From the NCBI GenBank assembly GCA_900105225.1, contig LT629764.1, forward strand, positions 1,293,501 through 1,357,500: a DNA stretch of 64,000 nucleotides, written 5' to 3'. Positions within the stretch are counted from its first letter, which is position 1. Every line of letters begins with the position of its first letter. Positions 33,744 to 41,511 of the stretch are shown here, piece by piece. The stretch comes from Paenibacillaceae bacterium GAS479. Its GTDB lineage: Bacteria; Bacillota; Bacilli; Paenibacillales; Paenibacillaceae. The position numbers and the translations under genes are program-made. The notes beneath the pieces were generated by a model, which saw only the letters and a program-made list of their open reading frames with translations, did no database searches and was not told the DNA's origin.

Positions 33744-34801
33744 GGACGATTGCCGCCCTCAGAGCCGCCGCTTCCATCGGAACCTTCTTTGTTGTCCGTT
33801 CCGTCGTTCCGCTCGGAGCTTCCATATCCACCCCATGATGCTGGCGGAGCCGGAGGTGTTTGACCCGCATATGGATCGGCATTGTTCAGCAGTTGATCCA
33901 GGCCGTAACCATCGCGGCGCACACGCAGATCGAAGAAGCTAACTGCATACGGGAGAACCCACAAAGCGCCGATTAGAATGGACACAAGCGAACTCACAAT
34001 GTAATTGAGCGTGCCTCCACCAAACAGAGCCGTCGTTCCCAGACTAATCACTCCGGTGAAGATGCTCAGCAGCAAACTTAGCACGATATATAACAGCAGC
34101 AACCGCCAAAAGCTGCCCTTCGTCACGCGCCAGCTGTAGCCAAGCCCAGTACCGCTCTCGTCGAAGGCTACAAATGGCAAATAATACGCCCAGCGGATGA
34201 CGAAGAAGGTAACAAACAGCAAAATCGCCAGTAAAAGCACAAAAATAAGAAGCACCATTCCGGGGGATGTTCCCCCCATGCCGGCTGTCCCCACCGCTAT
34301 CATTAAACCAATAACAATCCCGGCAGCTATGACTACCAGCAAATACATGCCGAATATGATGACGCCAAAGAGCAGTGTACTGCCCGTAAGTGGCCAGAAA
34401 CGACGGAAGCCGCGTTTCAGCAGCTCTCCTGGACCGGGCACTTCTTCACCTCGGAGATGAGCCTGCACCAGATGCAGGACCGCTGCTACCGAGACCGGAC
34501 CGAGGAACAGCATCATAACGAGGCCGGCCAACAAGCTAAAAATAGCTAATCCAGTGATCGGCTGCGCTTCCGGGTCCACCGTGTTAAAGTATTCTTCGAA
34601 GTTGCCGTCCTGGAAGCCACTAATCATGCCAGAGTAGGCACTACCGCTATCTCCCGATAAACCCATTGTGGCCAAGGCCATCGGCCCGTACAAGACAAGC
34701 ATGATAATAGCTAAAGTTGTAAAGTGAGTGCGATAAAGCTGAAAACTGCGGTCCAGTATCCGGCCAATTCCCATCGGTCTCAGTTGTTGCGGTTGTTGCA
34801 T
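33740..34801 (-). CDS. Polytopic membrane protein heading the MoxR operon
   Basis: A 353-residue protein with about six to seven spans. It resembles the membrane domain family found next to glycerophosphodiester phosphodiesterases and in DUF58/MoxR operons (opening MGIGRILDRSFQLYRTHF, later ISYSWRVTKGSF-like, here LGYSWRVTKGSFWRLLLLYI). The last 50 residues are a Gly/Ser/Asp-rich cytosolic tail. The ATG has GGGGG eight bases ahead. A minus-strand TATAAT at 34903-34908 is the best promoter candidate, with no good -35. It overlaps the DUF4129 gene by 4 bases. Function unknown. Confidence 0.8.
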   Translation of the reverse strand: MQQPQQLRPMGIGRILDRSFQLYRTHFTTLAIIMLVLYGPMALATMGLSGDSGSAYSGMISGFQDGNFEEYFNTVDPEAQPITGLAIFSLLAGLVMMLFLGPVSVAAVLHLVQAHLRGEEVPGPGELLKRGFRRFWPLTGSTLLFGVIIFGMYLLVVIAAGIVIGLMIAVGTAGMGGTSPGMVLLIFVLLLAILLFVTFFVIRWAYYLPFVAFDESGTGLGYSWRVTKGSFWRLLLLYIVLSLLLSIFTGVISLGTTALFGGGTLNYIVSSLVSILIGALWVLPYAVSFFDLRVRRDGYGLDQLLNNADPYAGQTPPAPPASWGGYGSSERNDGTDNKEGSDGSGGSEGGNRP

Positions 34802-35053
34802 TGAATCGTCCCCCAGTTCTTATGTACGGTATCCTTAAATCACTGCTAGTGCTCTTTCATTCTGCCTAGCTTATTAATTCTTTAATTCTAAATACCTCCA
34901 CCATTATACATGATTCGACTTTATATATCTGTTTATTTTTACCTCAATACCCTGTTAAAAGGGAACTACGAGTTATAACTAAAGCGAAGCTGGGCAAGTT
35001 GGGACTTAAAAAATCCAGTCCATTGCCCGCCGCGCTTATTCCTCTACTTCGGC

Positions 35054-36163
35054 TCAGCTTCTTCCCGAGCCGCTAGTCAGTCGAGCCAGTTGCTCCAGCA
35101 CACCGCTGCCGCTGTCCAGCGAGACGCTGCCCATGCGCTCGAATAACCGCTCCAGCACCTCAAGCTCCTTGAGCCGGTAGAGCGTGGCATTGTCCTCCAT
35201 CAGGCGAGCCGTGTTCAGCAAGCTGCGAGTTGAGGCGGTCTCCTCACGGCGCGTGATGAGGTTAGCCTGGGCTTTTTTCTCCGCCAACAGCACTGTGTTC
35301 AAAATATCGCGAATCTCGCCCGGTAAAATGACGTCCTTAACACCCGCGCTCAAAAACTCCACTCCATACTCCGTTCCAGCCACACGCAGCCGCTCCAACA
35401 CTGCTGTCGCCGCTTCTTCACGAGAGGAGAGCAAGGCGTCCAGCTCCAATCCGCTGATGTAGTCGCGAAGAATGAGCTGGAGTGCGATATAAAGCTGATC
35501 CGACAGCGACTTGATGTCCAGCGTCCGTTCTGGATCGATGATGCGGTACTGACTGACAAAGTTCAGCCGCAGCGTGATTTTGTCAGCGGTCATCATCTCC
35601 TGTCCAATCAGATCCAACTGCTGACGGCGTAAGTCCACCTTCAGCACACTTGCCTTGACCGGGCCATCCCAGAAACGGTATCGTCCCGGGCCTAGCTCAC
35701 GCTGGCGCACATGATCGAAATGCAGGAAGCCGCGCTCCCATCTCTCGACCTCAAGTACACTCCAGTATGGCCTTAGGAACTGCAGCAGCTCCGACCCCAG
35801 CTTAGAGTCCAGCTCCGGTTGTCGCGTGTCAATGCGCAGAAAGCTATACTCCCCCGCTCCTTTCCAAAATGCATGGATGCCCGGGTGCAGCAGCTTGTTA
35901 ATACGACCATCCACATAAAACACAGCATATTCCGCATCCTGCATCTCAATAACCTCGAGCTGCTTCGCCAAAGCTTCGTCCTGCAGATAAACGGACAGGG
36001 GGCCGTCAGGCGGAATGAATGGCTCATCAATGCGATGGACAACAACACTTTCACCGCGAAGACGATTCAGCAGAATCGTGCCCGGCTTCAGCAATCCGGC
36101 AAAACTGCCTCTGCGGTAAAGCAATCCTCTTTCTGTCGTCTTAATCGTTGTAGTTTTAAACAT
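35054..36163 (-). CDS. Slipin/SPFH (band 7) domain protein
   Basis: A 369-residue protein. After about 190 residues with an unusual N-terminal part (ERGLLYRRGSFAGLLKPG), the SPFH core is recognisable from LRLNFVSQYRIIDPERTLD, LRDYISGLELDALLSSREE and GVKDVILPGEIRDILNTVLLAEKKAQAN. The last of these is the stomatin/slipin ending. There is no obvious N-terminal membrane span, so it may associate peripherally with the membrane. SPFH proteins form membrane microdomain scaffolds. AAAGGAG precedes the ATG. It is divergent from two WYL regulators across a 636-base gap. The usual NfeD partner is absent here. Confidence 0.85.
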   Translation of the reverse strand: MFKTTTIKTTERGLLYRRGSFAGLLKPGTILLNRLRGESVVVHRIDEPFIPPDGPLSVYLQDEALAKQLEVIEMQDAEYAVFYVDGRINKLLHPGIHAFWKGAGEYSFLRIDTRQPELDSKLGSELLQFLRPYWSVLEVERWERGFLHFDHVRQRELGPGRYRFWDGPVKASVLKVDLRRQQLDLIGQEMMTADKITLRLNFVSQYRIIDPERTLDIKSLSDQLYIALQLILRDYISGLELDALLSSREEAATAVLERLRVAGTEYGVEFLSAGVKDVILPGEIRDILNTVLLAEKKAQANLITRREETASTRSLLNTARLMEDNATLYRLKELEVLERLFERMGSVSLDSGSGVLEQLARLTSGSGRS

Positions 36164-36799
36164 ACTACCAGCTCCTTTTATACGTATGGTCCTTCAGACC
36201 GTTGCATTCCATGATATGGTGGCGTACGATCCAAGCTCGCTCCTCCGCGAATCGAGCGGAACGCTCGGTGCGCATCTGCGGGTTTTTGCCGGTTTCCAGG
36301 GAAACCTCCTTCTCCATAAGACACCTTGTGGGCTGCCCCTGAAGCGTTCGAGCTCCCGTCTGAACCGGACTTTCACCGCCGCTTGCCCCGGCGTTGCATA
36401 GCTGATCTGCGGCTGCCGCCTTAACTTAGCGCGGCTGGGACCGAACTTGAATCGTTGCCCTACCATTTCTCGAGGTTGGCTAATGCCATTTTCCGCCACG
36501 GACCGCCCGCTCGGGCGGCCGAGCATTAATTTAATACGAGAAGACTAGCAAAACATGCCGCGACGCATCGCGCTCAGCACTGCGGAACATGGCCTGCGGC
36601 CGAAATTCCTGCCTAGTTGCCCTTGCCTTCTGGTTCATCTTAACGGGCAGGCTGACGGCGGAACAGGGCGTAAGTATGGCGAAGCTCTTATTAATTGTGC
36701 AAATGCCGCCACAACCTTCCAAATTAAAGCGAGAGGAATCACGCCGACTCTTGTCGAATCAATAGCGTTCGGTTTCAGGACGATCGGGGGAATTAACGC
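36164..36799. other. 636-base gap with GC-rich structured segment
   Basis: The part 36186-36530 is rich in short perfect hairpins: CCGCCCG-CT-CGGGCGG (36503-36518), GGTTTCC-AG-GGAAACC (36291-36306) and CGAGCGGAACGCTCG (about 36252-36268). A 110-codon open frame exists on the minus strand (36194-36526) but has Arg-rich composition and no ribosome site, so I do not call it a gene. The segment 36531-36799 appears to hold the WYL promoter region without recognisable boxes. Confidence 0.5.
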
Positions 36800-38140
36800 A
36801 TGGCCAGGGAAAGCTTTGACAAGGAAATCGAGCTGCTCCGTATGATGGCGCTGACGGGCGGCAGCTATAGCCGCAAGGAATCAGCCGAGCGACTGGGTAT
36901 ATCCGTCCACACGCTAGACAAGGCGCTGCGCCGTCTCAAAGAGGTAGCTGCAGGGAGCTCCTCCAGCACATCTTCCGACGCGTCAAATGTGCTGGACATT
37001 TCTGCTGCCGCGACGACGCCCAATCCAGGCTTGACGGATCTGTTGCAGGGGAGGCGAGAGAGTGGGCGCGATCCGTTGCTCATGTTCCTGTTTCGCGCAA
37101 AATCGCTCAAGGAGTCAGAAACGGTCCGATTGGCTCTACTGTTAGAAACGCTGCAGCTTGCACCGCTGACCGCTTCCGAGCTGCTAGAGGCATGCTGCGC
37201 CGCCATGCCGGAAGAAGCTGCCTTGCCCGATGAAAAAACAATCCGCTCCGATCTTGCCTACCTGGTAGAAGCCGGTATCGTCTCCCGCAGCGGCCAGCGG
37301 CCGTTTCGCTTTCGCCTGCGCAATGAATTATGGAGCCAATTGGAACCGGAGGAGCTGCAGCGGTTGGAGCTGTTCGTCCACGTCATGGCGGGTACCCGTG
37401 TCCCATCGGTTCTCGGTTACCTGCTACAGGACAGTCTCCGCCGCAGCCTTGGTGAAGCGGAATGTCTCAGCTTCGGCGTTGGTTTTGCCTACCATTATGA
37501 TTGCCGCATTCTCGACGAAGCTTATCTGTACCCGCTGCTCAGCGCAATCGAGACACGCTCTCAGGTAACATTCCATTACTTAACGCCTAAATCGGACAGC
37601 CGCTACGTCGCACGCGGCACGAATCCGCTGCATATCCGCCAAAACCCGGCCAGCAAAGTAACGATGCTGCCGCTTAAAACCATTTACGACCATCAGTATG
37701 GCCGCTGGTACTTGCTTGGCTTCAAGCCAACCGTTGGTCTCGGCTCGTGGCGCATGGAAGGGATCAGCGGCCTGGAAATGGGCTTGCCCGCCGATCCGGA
37801 GTTCTTCGCGCTCAAAAGAGAGCAGCTTGAAGAGAAAACCCGTTGTAGTTGGCTCGTTGATATGGGAGCGGTGATTCGTGTATCGGTGCGTTTTTTCCAA
37901 CCGGAGGGTGTTCGTTACAACTTCATCCGCGAACGAGTGCTGCTGCAAGGGCAGAGTGGAACCATTAGCGAAGAGGGACCGGGATCGTTCCTGTTCCACA
38001 TTGAAGTGAATGGAACGAGGGAAATCAGGCCGTGGCTGCGCAGCTTCGGATCGAGCTGCGAGGTGCTGGAGCCTAAGGCGTTGAGGCAGGAGATGATCGA
38101 GGAATGGAAGGAGCTTGCGAAAATCTATGAGTCTTTTTGA
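36800..38140 (+). CDS. WYL-domain transcriptional regulator 1
   Basis: A 446-residue protein. The N-terminus (residues 5-50) is a helix-turn-helix (SYSRKESAERLGISVHTLDKAL). A Ser-rich linker at 50-75 and a second winged-helix-like region (ASELLEACCAAMPEE to 160) follow. The WYL domain spans about 240-330 and contains RWYLLGFKP and the WRMEGISGLE signature. WYL domains bind nucleotide or nucleic-acid ligands and control stress and defence genes. GGGGGA precedes the ATG. A second WYL gene overlaps its 3' end, so both are made together. Confidence 0.88.
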   Translation: MARESFDKEIELLRMMALTGGSYSRKESAERLGISVHTLDKALRRLKEVAAGSSSSTSSDASNVLDISAAATTPNPGLTDLLQGRRESGRDPLLMFLFRAKSLKESETVRLALLLETLQLAPLTASELLEACCAAMPEEAALPDEKTIRSDLAYLVEAGIVSRSGQRPFRFRLRNELWSQLEPEELQRLELFVHVMAGTRVPSVLGYLLQDSLRRSLGEAECLSFGVGFAYHYDCRILDEAYLYPLLSAIETRSQVTFHYLTPKSDSRYVARGTNPLHIRQNPASKVTMLPLKTIYDHQYGRWYLLGFKPTVGLGSWRMEGISGLEMGLPADPEFFALKREQLEEKTRCSWLVDMGAVIRVSVRFFQPEGVRYNFIRERVLLQGQSGTISEEGPGSFLFHIEVNGTREIRPWLRSFGSSCEVLEPKALRQEMIEEWKELAKIYESF

Positions 38141-38927
38141 TAAAGTGCATAATCACGAGTTGAGTCGGCGTCTGGCAGACAGCGGCGCGCTCGCCGTCAC
38201 TAGCGGAGAACGATCCTGGCTGCGGCTTATGCTGGAGCATCCAACAGCTCCTTCCTTCCTCGGTGCAACGGCAATCGATAAGCTGCAGCTGATGCTGCAG
38301 GAGGACGAACCGTTGTCTCTAGCCCATTTGAAAGAGAAAGCCCGCAGTCGTGAGCGGCGTCTGTACGCCCCTCACTTGCTAGAGCTGGCTGAGCTGGTCC
38401 GCTGCCGCAGCGGCATGAGAATTACCTGTGAGGGTAAAGGGGGCATTGTTCGGCATCACGCGCTTGGTTACCCTTATCGTCTCGAATATGCGATGTCCAC
38501 AAAAGAATGGTATTTGCTCTGGCTTCAAACAAGCGGCCGCCCTCTCATGCGCACTCGGCTGACGCGTATGCACGGTGTGGAGCCAATGCCCTTGCCGCCG
38601 GAAGAAGCAGATCGCCTCGACCGCCGCATCGGGGCTCTTAGAGCGCGCCGTCGCGCCAATGCAGTTATCGAGCTGTTACCCCGCTACAACCGGGAGCTGT
38701 CACGTATTCTGTACGCCTTGTCTTGTTTTCAGCAGGAAGTACACTATGATGCGGAGAGTGGAATGTATCGGATCACCGTTACTTATCAAAAGGATGAGTC
38801 TGGCTATTTGCTGCAGAAGCTGCGTTTTCTTGGCAAGCGGGTGCGGGTACTGGAAGGAATATCGCTGCAAAATGAACTAAGAGCCAGCGCCTTGAAGGCA
38901 CTGGCTCGATATGGGGTAAGCGAGTAA
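38127..38927 (+). CDS. WYL-domain protein 2
   Basis: A 266-residue protein whose ATG overlaps the stop of the first WYL gene by 14 bases. It has no obvious N-terminal DNA-binding domain. The WYL motif is EWYLLWLQT near residue 125, with RTRLTRMHGV after it and a C-terminal ligand-type domain (YRITVTYQKDESGYLLQKLRFLG). TTG 38115 is in frame but too close to AAGGAG; ATG 38127 has AAGGAG at a long 13-base spacing. Proteins of this type may pair with the DNA-binding WYL partner as a heteromer. This is inference from overlap and domain loss. Confidence 0.82.
   Translation: MSLFDKVHNHELSRRLADSGALAVTSGERSWLRLMLEHPTAPSFLGATAIDKLQLMLQEDEPLSLAHLKEKARSRERRLYAPHLLELAELVRCRSGMRITCEGKGGIVRHHALGYPYRLEYAMSTKEWYLLWLQTSGRPLMRTRLTRMHGVEPMPLPPEEADRLDRRIGALRARRRANAVIELLPRYNRELSRILYALSCFQQEVHYDAESGMYRITVTYQKDESGYLLQKLRFLGKRVRVLEGISLQNELRASALKALARYGVSE
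38870..38907 (-). terminator. Terminator for the coiled-coil gene, inside the WYL2 coding end
   Basis: On the minus strand GAGCCAGTGCCTT pairs with AAGGCGCTGGCTC around a 1-2 base loop and is followed by TTAGTTCATTTT. It overlaps the convergent WYL2 reading frame. Confidence 0.55.
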
Positions 38928-38943
38928 AAAAAAGGGGGGGGGG
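38926..38943 (+). repeat. A8-G10 homopolymer run
   Basis: Eight A residues followed by ten G residues just after the WYL2 stop codon. Such tracts vary in length by slippage and are also prone to sequencing error. Confidence 0.9.
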
Positions 38944-38958
38944 AGGAAGGATGATTAC

Positions 38959-39444
38959 TTAGAATTGAACTTTGACTTTCAAAATCTCGACCGATTCTTC
39001 AATCTGGGCAATCAGATTGCGCTGAGCGTCCAGTCTTTCGGTAAACGAGTTCAATGTCGTAATGTCCTCGGCGGTTGCAGCGGCTTGTTTAAACGTTAAA
39101 TCAAGGCGTTTTTCGATACGATCCAGGCGTTCGTTCGTTTGGCGGAATCCCTCGGCTTGTCTACCTTCAAGAGAATCGAATCTGCCTTCTAGCGTCTCGA
39201 ATCTACTTTCCAGAGAATCGAATCTGCCTTCTAGCGTCTCGAATCTACTTTCCAGAGAGTCAAATCTGCCTTCTACCGTCTCGAATCTACTTTCCAGAGA
39301 GTCGAATCTGCCTTCTAGCGTCTCGAATCTACTTTCCAGAGAGTCGAATCTTCCATCGATCAACCCGAGTCGCTCGTCAATGCTTTCCAGACGCGTGTTC
39401 ATGCCTTTTATAACGCCTATTAATTCCTTCAACGTTTCTTCCAC
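38959..39444 (-). CDS. Coiled-coil protein with 14-residue repeats
   Basis: A 161-residue protein that is helical almost throughout. The core is GRFDSLESRFETLE repeated about five times, two heptads per unit with hydrophobic residues at a and d positions. This predicts a rigid homo-oligomeric coiled coil. No signal peptide or membrane span is present. It resembles the many short Bacillota hypothetical proteins annotated as coiled-coil or methyl-accepting-like, without assigned function. The 42-bp DNA repeats (39170-39345) are nearly identical, so the copy number is probably variable between strains. Confidence 0.75.
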   Translation of the reverse strand: MEETLKELIGVIKGMNTRLESIDERLGLIDGRFDSLESRFETLEGRFDSLESRFETVEGRFDSLESRFETLEGRFDSLESRFETLEGRFDSLEGRQAEGFRQTNERLDRIEKRLDLTFKQAAATAEDITTLNSFTERLDAQRNLIAQIEESVEILKVKVQF

Positions 39445-39530
39445 TACAATCGCCCCCTTGTCCTCTCCCTATTATAGAGGTTAACTTCAAGAACAACAAT
39501 ACCCTAGGGGTTAAGTTTCATGACTTTCGG

Positions 39531-40547
39531 TTAAAGCTCTACAATCGCCTTAATGACCTTCGAGGCAGGGTTCAGCCAAACGTCGAACTGTCCAACCATC
39601 TCCTCGAAGCTGGCGCTATGAGTGACATATCGTCCGATATCGATGCCGCCAGCTTGAAGCGCCTCGAGCACACGGTCGAAATCTTCCTTAGTCGCATTGC
39701 GACTGCCCATAAGAGTCATTTCCCGCTTATGGAATTCGGAATCGTTGAACGAAATATCATTTTTCACCAAGCCTACATAGACCAGTGTACCGCCATGAGC
39801 CGCATAAGAGAATGCCGTTTCCATTGACTTGGAATTGCCTGTAGCATCAAACACAATCGTCGGATAATCACCGTCTGTCAAACGCTGGAGCTGCTCCGAA
39901 GCTCCATTCAATGCATTAACGGTATCGTCGACGCCAGCCCATGAGCGGCAAAAAGCCAAGCGCTCGTCATTGACATCCATCGCAATAACTTTAGCTCCTG
40001 CATATTTGGCAAAAGCCATTACTCCTAGCCCAATCGGCCCTGCGCCGATTACGAGCACAGTCTCACCCGCCGTCAGCTTGGAGCGGCGAACAGCATGAGC
40101 GCCAATCGCCAGCGGCTCCAGCATGGCCGACTCATCCAAAGTCAAGCCATCCGTCCGAATCAGATGCGAAATCGGCACAGCAATTCGCTCCCGCATTCCA
40201 CCGTCCGTATGAACGCCAAGCACCTTCATCGAGGTGCAGCAGTTCGTTTTTCCATTGCGACAAGCTACACAGATTCCACAGTGGAAATACGGGATAACGG
40301 CTACCTGATCTCCCACCTGTAGACCATGTTGACCGTCGCTTACCTGTACAATTGTACCGGACAGCTCATGGCCCAGAATCCGGGGATAGGAGAAAAACGG
40401 TTGATTGCCTTTAAAAGCATGCAGATCGGTTCCGCAGATCCCGACTCTGCGAATTTGTACAATTGCTTCTCCCGGCAGCATTTCTGGCTCCGGCAAATTA
40501 TCGCGGTACTGGAACGACTCGACCGCCTCGCATACAATACCCTTCAT
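39531..40547 (-). CDS. Zinc-dependent alcohol dehydrogenase, probable L-galactonate 5-dehydrogenase
   Basis: A 338-residue medium-chain dehydrogenase. Catalytic zinc ligands Cys38 and His60-Glu61 (ICGTDLH, GHE) and structural zinc cysteines (90, 93, 96, 103/104 in CGICVACRNGKTNCC) are present. The NAD-binding GAGPIGLG follows. It belongs to the threonine/sorbitol dehydrogenase group that includes E. coli LgoD (YjjN), which oxidises L-galactonate to D-tagaturonate. Context makes that role likely: tagaturonate reductase and altronate dehydratase genes lie in the same operon. It is the last gene, 4 bases after the aldo/keto reductase. The specific substrate is inference. Confidence 0.88.
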   Translation of the reverse strand: MKGIVCEAVESFQYRDNLPEPEMLPGEAIVQIRRVGICGTDLHAFKGNQPFFSYPRILGHELSGTIVQVSDGQHGLQVGDQVAVIPYFHCGICVACRNGKTNCCTSMKVLGVHTDGGMRERIAVPISHLIRTDGLTLDESAMLEPLAIGAHAVRRSKLTAGETVLVIGAGPIGLGVMAFAKYAGAKVIAMDVNDERLAFCRSWAGVDDTVNALNGASEQLQRLTDGDYPTIVFDATGNSKSMETAFSYAAHGGTLVYVGLVKNDISFNDSEFHKREMTLMGSRNATKEDFDRVLEALQAGGIDIGRYVTHSASFEEMVGQFDVWLNPASKVIKAIVEL

Positions 40548-40551
40548 CGCT

Positions 40552-41511
40552 TCAATGCCCGCCTTCGTTTAACTGAATTTTGGTGTTGTATTCCGGTCTT
40601 CCACTGACCCAGGTTTCATTTAATACAGGCGCTAACAGCTCTTGCACTGCTTTAAGCAGCTCTTTATTGATTGGCTCATCCGTCCACATGGCGTTTTTGA
40701 CGATATTCACCGGATTCGCCGTGCTGACGAGTGTAGTTGGAATGAGCTCATTGGAAGTGGAAAATTGCACCGCAAGCTTGGCAATATCTTCGCCATGCGA
40801 CTCGCAGAATTCAGCAGCAGCCTTGCATGCCGCTTTTAGCTGCGGACTTGCCGGATGCCACTCCGGCGCTCCACGGGTACCAAGCAGACCCATCGAAAGC
40901 GGGGAGGCATTTACGAGGCCAATGCCTTTGGACTCCAGCAATGGCAGCAGATTCAAGAGCGAAGTATCATTTAAGGAATAATGGCAATACGAAATAACAG
41001 CATCAACGTCGACCTTTGGCAGCATATATTCGAACAGTTCCAAAGGCAGGCCGCAAATACCGGTATAACGGATTTTCCCTTGCTCTTTCAATTGCTGCAA
41101 AGCCGGAATCGCTTCCTCGATAATCATGTTTGCCGGCACAAATTCGATATCATGCAGGAAGAGCACATCGATATAATCCGTATGAAGGCGCGCCAAGCTT
41201 TCCTCCACGCTTGCTGTAATTCTTTTCGCCGAAAAATCGAACTCATCCGCTCCATAACGCCCTGCTTTTGTAGAAAGCAAAAACCTGTCACGCGGGATTT
41301 GCTGAATCGCTTTACCAAGCACCGTCTCGGCCTTCGTCAGCCCGTAATAAGGGGACACATCGATCAGATTGATACCTGAATCTACGGCAGCATGCACCGT
41401 CGTGATGGCCTCGCCATCATCTGTATTCCGGAAAACGGAGCCGAGCGATGAAGCGCCAAAACTCAGTGTGGAGACATCTAGTCCCGTTTGTCCCAGCTTG
41501 CGGTATTTCAT
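40552..41511 (-). CDS. Aldo/keto reductase, L-galactose dehydrogenase-like
   Basis: A 319-residue aldo/keto reductase with the full tetrad Asp51, Tyr56, Lys82 and His120. Several long stretches resemble plant L-galactose dehydrogenase closely as I remember that protein: GFGASSLGSVF-like start, SYCHYSLNDTSLLNLLPLL, NASPLSMGLL and PEWHPASPQLKAA. The reaction would be L-galactose + NAD(P) to L-galactono-1,5-lactone. The start overlaps the UxaA stop by one base (TAATG). L-fucose is a possible alternative substrate, since related enzymes oxidise both, but tagaturonate/altronate enzymes next door favour L-galactose. Confidence 0.88.
   Translation of the reverse strand: MKYRKLGQTGLDVSTLSFGASSLGSVFRNTDDGEAITTVHAAVDSGINLIDVSPYYGLTKAETVLGKAIQQIPRDRFLLSTKAGRYGADEFDFSAKRITASVEESLARLHTDYIDVLFLHDIEFVPANMIIEEAIPALQQLKEQGKIRYTGICGLPLELFEYMLPKVDVDAVISYCHYSLNDTSLLNLLPLLESKGIGLVNASPLSMGLLGTRGAPEWHPASPQLKAACKAAAEFCESHGEDIAKLAVQFSTSNELIPTTLVSTANPVNIVKNAMWTDEPINKELLKAVQELLAPVLNETWVSGRPEYNTKIQLNEGGH

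Noticed and set aside
36194-36526. Arg-rich 110-codon frame on the minus strand
   Set aside because: No ribosome site, unusual composition, and it coincides with strong DNA hairpins. Kept as a structured region instead.
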